From positions 682,001 through 746,000 of the forward strand of contig NZ_QGTG01000002.1 in assembly GCF_003182155.1 (NCBI RefSeq): a stretch of DNA of 64,000 nucleotides, in the 5' to 3' direction. Below are positions 54,846 through 62,215 of the stretch, piece after piece. The stretch's first letter is position 1. Each line of letters starts with the position of its first letter. This DNA is from Chitinophaga sp. S165 (GTDB taxonomy: Bacteria > Bacteroidota > Bacteroidia > Chitinophagales > Chitinophagaceae). The notes under the pieces are model-generated. The model did not search any database, was not told the DNA's origin, and worked only from the letters and a program-made list of their open reading frames with translations. Made by a program: the position numbers and the translations under genes.

Positions 54846-56519
54846 ATGAAAAAATATACATTGCTCTGGTTGACCCTGGTGATCGCCGGAGGTATACAGG
54901 CACAGTCAGGAGGCGGAAAGCCTGGGGCCGAAATCACCTATGGATTTAAATATAATGGAAAGGATGTTCCGGAGGGAGGCCTGAAATTGTTCATCCAGGG
55001 AGATAAAGTCAGCTACCAGCCGCTCAATGCTGTTGCACAGAAAGAACGGAAATTCCTGGACAACAAAGGAAAGGCAACCTATCAGGTTATTACCGGCAAA
55101 CAAGGGGAACAGCTGGCATTCAGAAAAGCGTTCGCCGACTATGACAAGCCGGAGTTGCTGCCCGGTACAGATACTGTGTTGGGATATATTTGTAAGAAGG
55201 CTAAAGTAAGGGTCCGCTCCAATACTATTGAGATATGGTATACTGATGCGTTGCAGGTAAAAGCAACGCCGGTTTTAGAGTTTGGACCTGGGCTGGGGTT
55301 GATATTGAGGACATTGCGTAATGGCACATCCGAATATATTGCTACAAAAGTTGATCTCCGTAATGTTAGGAATGAAGAACTCAAATGGCCGGTAGCCATG
55401 GGCACCATGGTGGACGATGCCACTTACCTTCGGCAGGTGATCGAAAACAGGTTTACGACCCTGAACATTTTTAACCAGGAACAGATCAGCTGGGGGAATA
55501 AGTTCAATGATCCGGCAAATGATCAGGAGAATGTTACTTACCACTATGCAGGAGGAACCGTTATTCTCAAAAAAGTGAAACTGCCGGAAACCACCAATGT
55601 GACCCTCTTTGCAGAAGTAGCGGAACAATCGAACGGAGATGCTTACGACCGTACCGGATCAGTATTTGTGATCCCGGTAGATAAGAAGACCTCTTTCCTG
55701 GATGGTTTGAAAAAAGGAGTGAAAGAACTGCCTGCTTATCATGGGAAATACCGTGGGGTCGTAGCAACGGATAGCTACCTGCCCACCCTGGAACTGATGC
55801 GCTTTTTCACACCGTTTGGGGTTAAGTTCTATAATGAAAAGACAAGAATAAAAGGTTACCAATGGGCTGATTCCGCTGTGTACCGCCAGGACATCACTGA
55901 ATTACTGCCTCGTTTACAGGGAGAAGTATGGCTGGGAATATATATCGGAAACTACGACAAGGGCGGCCATAAAGTGAGCCTGCGCCTGAAGTACTATCCC
56001 GCCGACAATGATCAGAAAGAAATAAAAAAAGAAGACTGGGTAATGCCGGTATTCAATACCACTAACCTGATGGAAATGGCAGACCAGGAATACGGCACCA
56101 TGTTCGGGAAAGACTCGCTTGAAGTGACGGTAAACATCCCTGAAGGATTGAAGAACCTTCGTATGCGTTATACCACTACCGGCCACGGTGGCTGGGGAGG
56201 TGGAGATGAGTTCAACCAGAAGCTGAACGAGATCTTCGTAGATGGAGAGAGAGTATATCATTTTATTCCATGGCGTACTGACTGCGGTAACTTCCGCTTG
56301 TCAAATCCGTCGACAGGTAACTTCGTGAACGGTCTCTCCTCTTCTGACTTGAGTCGTTCCAACTGGTGTCCGGGAGGTGTAACAGAGCCGATAACTATTC
56401 CCCTGCCCGATCTGACACCGGGTGTGCATACCTTTAAGGTGGCTATCCCATTAGGAGAGCGGGAAGGAAATAGTTTCAGCGCCTGGAATGTTTCCGGTTG
56501 TTTATTAGGAGAAAAATAA
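54846..56519 (+). CDS. Secreted PNGase F-type protein with N-terminal GLPGLI-like region
   Basis: 557 residues with a signal peptide (cleavage near IQAQS). The N-terminal ~190 residues resemble GLPGLI repeats (GYICKKAKVRVRSNTIEIWYTD, PGLGLILRTL). From about residue 250 on lie the two jelly-roll domains of peptide-N-glycosidase F. In the C-terminal one GHGGWGGGDEF, HFIPWRTDCGNFRL and SSSDLSRSNWCPGG are clear. PNGase F removes N-linked glycans from glycoproteins. The extra N-terminal module makes the protein longer than the ~310-residue classical enzyme. It lies 19 bp before pnuC, probably by chance. Catalytic acids were not verified one by one. Confidence 0.88.
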   Translation: MKKYTLLWLTLVIAGGIQAQSGGGKPGAEITYGFKYNGKDVPEGGLKLFIQGDKVSYQPLNAVAQKERKFLDNKGKATYQVITGKQGEQLAFRKAFADYDKPELLPGTDTVLGYICKKAKVRVRSNTIEIWYTDALQVKATPVLEFGPGLGLILRTLRNGTSEYIATKVDLRNVRNEELKWPVAMGTMVDDATYLRQVIENRFTTLNIFNQEQISWGNKFNDPANDQENVTYHYAGGTVILKKVKLPETTNVTLFAEVAEQSNGDAYDRTGSVFVIPVDKKTSFLDGLKKGVKELPAYHGKYRGVVATDSYLPTLELMRFFTPFGVKFYNEKTRIKGYQWADSAVYRQDITELLPRLQGEVWLGIYIGNYDKGGHKVSLRLKYYPADNDQKEIKKEDWVMPVFNTTNLMEMADQEYGTMFGKDSLEVTVNIPEGLKNLRMRYTTTGHGGWGGGDEFNQKLNEIFVDGERVYHFIPWRTDCGNFRLSNPSTGNFVNGLSSSDLSRSNWCPGGVTEPITIPLPDLTPGVHTFKVAIPLGEREGNSFSAWNVSGCLLGEK

Positions 56520-56538
56520 GACGGTATAAATTTGGGAC

Positions 56539-57174
56539 ATGAATTTTGATGCACTATATCAGGGATTACAGGAAGGAATACATGCAATGAGCTGGCTGGA
56601 GATAGTGGCGGCATTATTCGGCGCCATCAGTGTGATCTGCAGTAAACAGAACAGTATATGGCTGTACCCTACGGGATTGGTGAGCACAGGGATCTATGCT
56701 TATCTCCTGTCCAGGGAACAATTCCGTTTATACGCAGAGGCGACATTGAACGTCTACTATTTTATCATGAGCGTATATGGCTGGTACCATTGGGCTAAAA
56801 AAGGAGACAGCGACCCGGAAACACCGGTAGAATGGGCTACGCGCAAAGATTGGACGATAACAGTGTTGATAACGCTTATCGGTTGGGGCCTTTTCGCCTA
56901 CCTGCTCAGGAACTACTCCAACTCGGACGTTCCATTGATAGATGCATTTGTTTCTGCCACTGCCTGCAGCGGAATGTGGTTGCTGGCGAAGCGGAAGATA
57001 GAGAACTGGCTGGTACTGAATGTATCTAACCTGGTAGCTATCCCCTTATTGTTCCATAAACATTTATTGCCTACAGCTATACTGACGATATTCCTGTTCA
57101 TAGTCGCCGTGTTGGGGTATTTCAGCTGGAAGAAGATCTGGCAGAAACAACATGCGGCAGGACTGGCAAAATAG
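56539..57174 (+). CDS. pnuC: Nicotinamide riboside transporter PnuC
   Basis: 211 residues with six to seven membrane segments. Family signatures are ICSKQNSIWLYPTGLVSTGIYAY near residue 33, RLYAEATLNVYYFIMSVYGWYHW near 65, and a late WLVLNVSNLVAIPLL. PnuC imports nicotinamide riboside by facilitated diffusion that is driven by intracellular phosphorylation. The gene directly downstream encodes a NadR-type kinase that supplies that trapping step. The two genes lie on the same strand 47 bp apart. Confidence 0.93.
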   Translation: MNFDALYQGLQEGIHAMSWLEIVAALFGAISVICSKQNSIWLYPTGLVSTGIYAYLLSREQFRLYAEATLNVYYFIMSVYGWYHWAKKGDSDPETPVEWATRKDWTITVLITLIGWGLFAYLLRNYSNSDVPLIDAFVSATACSGMWLLAKRKIENWLVLNVSNLVAIPLLFHKHLLPTAILTIFLFIVAVLGYFSWKKIWQKQHAAGLAK

Positions 57175-57221
57175 AAAGCGTTAAGTACTAAGTAGATAAA
57201 GCAGGAAAAGTATATTAGTAT

Positions 57222-57743
57222 ATGTTGAAAGTAGTTGTTATAGGGCCGGAGTCAACCGGAAAGAGTACACTGAGTGAGCAGCTGGCAACACATTACCAAA
57301 CGGTATGGGTACCCGAGTATGCACGTCAGTACCTGGAGGAGTTACCCCGGCCCTATGAACAACACGATCTGCTAACAATAGCGAAAGGTCAACTGGCATT
57401 AGAAGATGAGCAGGCAGCACGAGCCAACAAAGTGCTTATCTGCGATACAGACCTGCATGTGATCAATTTCTGGAGTGAGTTTAAATACAAGACCACTGAC
57501 CCCTGGATAGTTGAGCAGATAAAAACCCGTCATTACGATCTGTATTTGCTCACTTATATTGACATTCCCTGGGAAGAAGATCCGCTGAGAGAATACCCTG
57601 ACCCCAAGATGCGGGAATATTTTTATAGTGTTTACAAAGATCTCGTAACTGCATCAGGAACACCCTGGGTAGAGATCAAAGGAAGTTTTGAAGAAAGGAA
57701 ATCATCGGCGGTAGCCGCTGTGGATAACCTGCTGAAAAAGTAA
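57222..57743 (+). CDS. nadR: NadR-type ribosylnicotinamide kinase (AAA/P-loop)
   Basis: 173 residues made of one P-loop kinase domain: Walker A GPESTGKST at residues 8-16, VPEYARQYLEEL near 31, ICDTDLHVINFWSEF near 71 and a lid segment EEDPLREYPDPKMREYF near 113. It corresponds to the ribosylnicotinamide kinase half of NadR. The nucleotidyltransferase and helix-turn-helix halves are absent, as is usual in Bacteroidota. It phosphorylates imported nicotinamide riboside to NMN. It pairs with pnuC upstream. Confidence 0.9.
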   Translation: MLKVVVIGPESTGKSTLSEQLATHYQTVWVPEYARQYLEELPRPYEQHDLLTIAKGQLALEDEQAARANKVLICDTDLHVINFWSEFKYKTTDPWIVEQIKTRHYDLYLLTYIDIPWEEDPLREYPDPKMREYFYSVYKDLVTASGTPWVEIKGSFEERKSSAVAAVDNLLKK

Positions 57744-57764
57744 AAACAGGATAAGTCGTAACTA

Positions 57765-58478
57765 TTATTTGCTGCTCACCAGTTCAGCGATATCCGGATC
57801 AGGCGCAATGAAACGCATCTGCTGCAATATTTTTCGCTGACGATAGGCTGTGACACGATAAGGAGGATTAACTGTATACTTTATAGGATTCGGAAGGCAG
57901 GCAGCGATCATGGCGGCTTGCTCACGATTCAGGCTCGCTGCACTTTTATGATAATATTGTTGTGCGGCAGCTTCAACCCCAAAGATGCCATCACCTGTCT
58001 GAGCGACGTTCAGATACATTTCCAGGATCCTTTCCTTCCCCCATATTTTTTCGATCATAAACGTAAAATAGACTTCCAGGCCTTTACGCATCCAGCTGCG
58101 TCCCTGCCATAAGAACACATTTTTGGCTACCTGCTGGCTGATGGTACTGGCCCCACGGATCTTCTTACTCTTCTGGTTATGCTTCATGGCCTTCTCAATA
58201 GACTTAAAATCAAAACCATTGTGATCAGGAAATAGCTGGTCCTCGCTAGCCAGTACGGCCAGCTTGGCATGTTGAGAGATCTCATTATAATCTGCCCAGC
58301 TTTTATGGAAATGTTTATCCGTTCCGATGAGACTAAACCAGGAGGAGATCATGGTAAGGGTGATCGGAGGATTGACCCATTTTAATATTATGATGTAAAC
58401 GAATTGAGCAATGAATAGAATGAGTGCAATCTTTTTCAGCCGTCTCCAGGTTCTCGGAACAATCCCTTTTAAGTTCAT
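57765..58478 (-). CDS. mtgA: Monofunctional biosynthetic peptidoglycan transglycosylase
   Basis: 237 residues. One N-terminal membrane helix (about residues 15-34) anchors a GT51 domain. It shows AVLASEDQLFPDHNGFD with the catalytic Glu in SEDQ, then RGASTISQQVAKNVFLWQGRSW, EKIWGKERILEMYLNVAQTGDGIFG and QAAMIAACLPNP. It polymerises lipid II into glycan strands at the outer face of the inner membrane, without a transpeptidase domain. It is divergent from the Sua5-type gene with a 111-bp gap and convergent with the NadR-type gene. Confidence 0.95.
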   Translation of the reverse strand: MNLKGIVPRTWRRLKKIALILFIAQFVYIIILKWVNPPITLTMISSWFSLIGTDKHFHKSWADYNEISQHAKLAVLASEDQLFPDHNGFDFKSIEKAMKHNQKSKKIRGASTISQQVAKNVFLWQGRSWMRKGLEVYFTFMIEKIWGKERILEMYLNVAQTGDGIFGVEAAAQQYYHKSAASLNREQAAMIAACLPNPIKYTVNPPYRVTAYRQRKILQQMRFIAPDPDIAELVSSK

Positions 58479-58589
58479 CCAGATTGGTTTTGCAAATTGG
58501 CTGGAAAGATAGTAAGATTATTTAATGTGGAAAACGTGTTGGCCTGGAAATTGGGGCTGCTTCCCACAGGACTTTCGTAAATTTGTGAT

Positions 58590-59207
58590 ATGCTCTTAAC
58601 CTTACATCCGGACAATCCGAACCCGCGACATTTGAAAACGATCGTAGAGTGTTTGAAAGATGGCGGCGTGATCATCTACCCTACCGATACCGTGTATGGT
58701 ATGGGGTGTGACATCTGTCAGCACAAGGCGGTGGAAAAGATCTGTCAGATCAAGCATATTAACCCGGCCAAAGCGCAGTTCTCTTTTATCTGTTATGACC
58801 TCAGTCATTTGTCAGACTATGCAAAGAGTGTGGATACCCCCACTTTCCGTATGCTGAAGAAAGCGTTGCCGGGTCCATATACATTTATTCTGCCTGCCAG
58901 CCGGGCAGTACCCCGTATAATAAAGCAGAAAAAAGATACGGTAGGTATCCGTGTACCGGATAATAATATATGCAGGGCGATAGTTAAAGAACTGGGCAAC
59001 CCGGTGATGAGTACCTCTCTTCCCGTTGACAAATACGTGGAGGAATACACGGACCCGGAGATCATACATGAGAAGTTTGGTAAGATCGTGGATATCGTTG
59101 TGGATGGAGGATTGGGAGGACTGACCTTTTCTACGGTCGTAGACTGTACCGGTGATGAGCCGGAACTGATCAGGGAAGGTGCAGGCAGTTGGGAAGCATT
59201 GGTTTAG
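58590..59207 (+). CDS. L-threonylcarbamoyladenylate synthase (Sua5/YciO/YrdC)
   Basis: 205 residues of the YrdC fold. GGVIIYPTDTVYGMGCDICQ near residue 27, KAQFSFICYDLSHLSDYA near 60, LPGPYTFILPASRAVPR near 91 and PVMSTSLP near 137 match the family. It makes threonylcarbamoyl-AMP from threonine, bicarbonate and ATP for the t6A37 modification of tRNAs. The C-terminal Sua5 domain is absent, so it is the TsaC or YciO form; YciO is the closest by TDTVYGMGCD, and these subgroups differ in activity. It is divergent from mtgA. Confidence 0.9.
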   Translation: MLLTLHPDNPNPRHLKTIVECLKDGGVIIYPTDTVYGMGCDICQHKAVEKICQIKHINPAKAQFSFICYDLSHLSDYAKSVDTPTFRMLKKALPGPYTFILPASRAVPRIIKQKKDTVGIRVPDNNICRAIVKELGNPVMSTSLPVDKYVEEYTDPEIIHEKFGKIVDIVVDGGLGGLTFSTVVDCTGDEPELIREGAGSWEALV

Positions 59208-59227
59208 AACTTTTAAATGAATTGATT

Positions 59228-59575
59228 ATGAAGAAAATGGCGTCCATATTGGGATTACTGTTAATTACTTGCCTGACGCATCTATCTGCGCAGACGCGGA
59301 TAGCGGTAGCGCCGCTTTATCCGTTGACTAAGTCAAGCAAGTTGTGGTTTACTGACAAAAAAGAGGTGGCGGCGCCGGCATATTTATCCTCTTTCCAGGT
59401 TACCGATAACCGTACCTTACCGGAGGCAAAACTGCCTCTTGCTGCGAATAGTTATTACCAGCAACATTTCGGTTTTTTCTGCAAAAAGGAGTGGAATTGG
59501 GAGAAGCAAACGCAGTTACCTGTGAAGGTACGATTGGGCAGTTACCAGGAGGCGCAGCGACTGGAGGGAAAGTGA
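59228..59575 (+). CDS. Small exported protein of unknown function
   Basis: 115 residues from MKKMASILG, giving a signal peptide (cleavage near LSAQ). A frame that starts at 59189 overlaps the previous gene and puts residues before the signal. The mature part ends in KVRLGSYQEAQRLEGK and has one cysteine after HFGFF. No family is recognised. It lies 20 bp after the YrdC gene on the same strand and may be co-transcribed. Confidence 0.75.
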   Translation: MKKMASILGLLLITCLTHLSAQTRIAVAPLYPLTKSSKLWFTDKKEVAAPAYLSSFQVTDNRTLPEAKLPLAANSYYQQHFGFFCKKEWNWEKQTQLPVKVRLGSYQEAQRLEGK

Positions 59576-59855
59576 TCCCAATGTTCTACTATTCAATGCA
59601 GTAGTTGATTTTGCCGATTATTAATGACTTTGTCAACTAAATTGGTTGCTTCTGTCAATCAAATATTTGGCCGGTATACGCGCTCTTTTTTAAGTGCTAA
59701 TACTCCAATTCTTCGTCTCTGCTTTGTACTCATTCCTGCGGATTTTCTGGCCTTAAAATAAGGTTCAAATTAGCACACAGCGTCTATTGTTTGATTTCGT
59801 CAAGTATGTGTTTGAGGCCTCTTTTTTTAAGTGTTTAAGGGTGAGGATACGATGA

Positions 59856-59994
59856 TTTCAGGAAGGGAGTCGCGGGCCTTCGGCTCTTCGGGATACGCTT
59901 GATGCAGTCAAATAAATATTCCACAACTCATACGCTTGAAAAAGGTTAATAGCCATCCCACCGGAGAGGCGCCGATCGCGATCCCTTCCTGAAA
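59856..59994. repeat. Paired 18-bp inverted repeat enclosing ~100 bp, possible element ends
   Basis: TTTCAGGAAGGGAGTCGCG (59856-59874) and CGCGATCCCTTCCTGAAA (59977-59994) are reverse complements apart from one extra base. The 102 bp between them contain a second local repeat (ATACGCTTGA at 59891 and ATACGCTTGA about 40 bp later). No protein is encoded. The whole 568-bp gap 59576-60143 has no gene. The inverted ends could be the remains of a small non-autonomous element or an RNA stem. Confidence 0.55.
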
Positions 59995-60088
59995 CCGAAG
60001 CAGTATGTCTATCTATCCGCACTACCCCCTTGAAAAGAGCATATCAATAAAGATCCGAGCATGACTTTCAGAGAATCTTGACGGGAAT

Positions 60089-60123
60089 AAAAAACGGCTG
60101 CCACGAAAAACGAGACAGCCGCT
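60089..60123 (-). terminator. Terminator of the C1 peptidase gene
   Basis: On the minus strand CGGCTGTC and GGCAGCCG, with a 12-nt loop, are followed by TTTTTT. It lies 20 bp past the stop. Confidence 0.82.
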
Positions 60124-60143
60124 AATATCAAGAGTAAAGAAAA

Positions 60144-61286
60144 TTAAGATTGTTTGATCCCCAGCTTCTTCGCAATATCCGCAGGAATTGCTTTTTTGTT
60201 CAGCATAATGCTGGTGGTCTTGTAAGCGAAGAACGGTTCGGAAGCATAGAAATATCCGTTACCAGGATTGGCAGTACCCCAGGAGTTCTTCACACGGAAG
60301 AAAACTTTTCCGTTGGCATCTTTCGCCATCCCTACGATATGCATACCATGATCGTCCTGTGTTTCGTAGTTATCAAAAGCCTGCTGACGAAGTTCCGGAG
60401 TAATGGTTAATTCCTTTACCGGCTCAGTGAACGCTTTTCCTAATTGTTCAGGAGTCAGGCTGGCAACATCGGGAACGATAGCCAGACCTTGCGCGAAGTT
60501 GAAACCTTTTTCACTTACGTCAGAAGCCCATGCAATGGTATAACCATTCTGGATCGCATTTTCAGCAATAGTGGTCAGGTCGTTCAGAGGAACATTGTAC
60601 ATCTTGTCCCAGTTCCAGTTATCAGGAACTTCCAGTACGAACTGCTGGTAATATGGGTGGTGAGTGAAGGAGGTTACCATCACATAATCATCTGCATTGA
60701 GACCCAGTTCCTTTGCAAATGTTTGAGGAGTATAACTCTTGCCTTCGTACTCAAATTTTTCAGGAGCATCTCCGATGTAGGCGTTCAGTACACCATCAAC
60801 GGCTTTGTTCCAGTTAGGATTGATGGTAGATTCGGTAGCACCGATCTTTTTAACCATACCATCCAGGATGGCGGTCATTTCAGCATGATTATATGTCTTT
60901 ACACGTTTGCCATCATATACGCTTTGTGGAACGAGACCATATTCACGGAGGCAAAGCAGGTCGTCAGGGAATCCGCCGCCTTCACCGAAATTGGCCTTAC
61001 CATGCATACGTACATAGTTAGAGGCTTTCAGTGGGTACATCTTTCTCACTACATACATCTCACTGAGGTTGATATTCTTACCCTTGCCTATACGCAGAGC
61101 TTCCGCCTGGAAGAAAGACAATCCGGAGAAAGACCAGCAGGTACCGGTGGCACCCTGGTTTTCCACATCCCCTGCATCGAGGTTCTTAATAACTGTGAAT
61201 TTGTAGTTGCTTCCTTCTTTATTGGTTGTTTGTGCGATCGCCGCTGTTGAACAGAACACGGCAAGGCATAGCGCCCATTTCTTCAT
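60144..61286 (-). CDS. Exported C1 family peptidase (bleomycin hydrolase/PepC-like)
   Basis: 380 residues from MKKWALCLAV, which gives a signal peptide (cleavage near AIAQ). The frame to 61418 adds 44 residues with no signal character. The papain-fold site has C50 in NQGATGTCWSFSG, and the partner residues lie in DDHGMHIVGMA (His) and FFRVKNSWGT (Asn). SEMYVVRKMYP matches the bleomycin-hydrolase group of C1 enzymes. It is probably an aminopeptidase-like cysteine peptidase of the periplasm, while classical PepC enzymes are cytoplasmic. It is transcribed alone with its own terminator. Confidence 0.92.
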   Translation of the reverse strand: MKKWALCLAVFCSTAAIAQTTNKEGSNYKFTVIKNLDAGDVENQGATGTCWSFSGLSFFQAEALRIGKGKNINLSEMYVVRKMYPLKASNYVRMHGKANFGEGGGFPDDLLCLREYGLVPQSVYDGKRVKTYNHAEMTAILDGMVKKIGATESTINPNWNKAVDGVLNAYIGDAPEKFEYEGKSYTPQTFAKELGLNADDYVMVTSFTHHPYYQQFVLEVPDNWNWDKMYNVPLNDLTTIAENAIQNGYTIAWASDVSEKGFNFAQGLAIVPDVASLTPEQLGKAFTEPVKELTITPELRQQAFDNYETQDDHGMHIVGMAKDANGKVFFRVKNSWGTANPGNGYFYASEPFFAYKTTSIMLNKKAIPADIAKKLGIKQS

Positions 61287-61460
61287 GGTGTTGATTTTGT
61301 TGACTTTTACAGATTGTTTTATAATATAACCGGCCGAATCTAAGTTAAAACCGCCATTTTCAAAGGAGAAAGAATGATGAGCGGGGATAACAATAGATTG
61401 CAGTAACAAGGAATACAAATATCCGGTTGCCCGATTGTGGAATTTATTGGAGGAACACTA

Positions 61461-61982
61461 TTACTCAACGCTTTGAATAAGATATTCTTCCCGGGAGATT
61501 TCCCATCGCCACAGTTGTTCCGGGGCTTCTCCGACAAAGTGCATCCCGGATTTCTGCAGCACTTTTACAGCGGCATTATATTCTTCTTCTGTATGTGCGA
61601 TGACTTTATTCACATACGAATGATTAAACGCAAAGCGTACCAGGGCTTGGGTCAACTCCGTGCCATATCCCTGCTCCCGGTAGTCGGAAGAGATCTCATA
61701 CCCTATTTCAACAACACCGTGACGGTCGGGGCGGCCTTTAAAACCACCGGCGCCCATGAGACATTTGTCTTCCTGGTGTATTACCAGGTAAAAGAACCAG
61801 CCCAACATGGAAGGATCGTTACGGAGTTTGTCGTATGCTACGAGTATTACTTCTGGAAATTCTGTCCAGGATTCGGGGATATGGATGTCGAGCAGTTCAC
61901 CCAATACCTCTTCCCCCTGTAACAGTGCTTCGAAGTACTGCAGGGTACATGGTAATAATTGAAGACGAGGTGTTAGGATCAT
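61461..61982 (-). CDS. GNAT family N-acetyltransferase
   Basis: 173 residues of the RimJ/RimL-like GNAT type. It starts MILTPRLQLLPC and carries GWFFYLVIHQEDKCLMGAGGF near residue 60, VEIGYEISSDYREQGYGTELTQAL near 91 with the acetyl-CoA motif RxxGxG/A as REQGYG, and VIAHTEEEYNAAVKVLQKSGM. The substrate cannot be told. It starts about 230 bp from polA's stop and is on the same strand. Confidence 0.9.
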   Translation of the reverse strand: MILTPRLQLLPCTLQYFEALLQGEEVLGELLDIHIPESWTEFPEVILVAYDKLRNDPSMLGWFFYLVIHQEDKCLMGAGGFKGRPDRHGVVEIGYEISSDYREQGYGTELTQALVRFAFNHSYVNKVIAHTEEEYNAAVKVLQKSGMHFVGEAPEQLWRWEISREEYLIQSVE

Positions 61983-62138
61983 AGGCGAAAGCTAGTAAAC
62001 GATTTTGGAAAACGCAATAGGGAAAACAGGGTAAAAATTACTAATTATCAGCAGGAAATACAGGTACTGCGATAGCGTTTCGGGGCAGGTAAAATTCGGG
62101 GCGTAAGTGTTCGGATAAGGGACTTGTTAACAAAGGTC

Positions 62139-62194
62139 AGGGACCGGGAACAGCCAGACAATAATTGCTCATTGTATCGCTATTCCCGGTCCCT
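62139..62194 (-). terminator. Terminator-like stem after polA
   Basis: AGGGACCGGGAACAGC and GCTATTCCCGGTCCCT form a 16-bp stem with one mismatch and a 24-nt loop, 22 bp beyond the polA stop. It lacks a long T run on the minus strand, so it may be a processing or transcript-stabilising structure. Confidence 0.6.
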
Positions 62195-62215
62195 GATAAT
62201 ATAATGCAGATCGTT

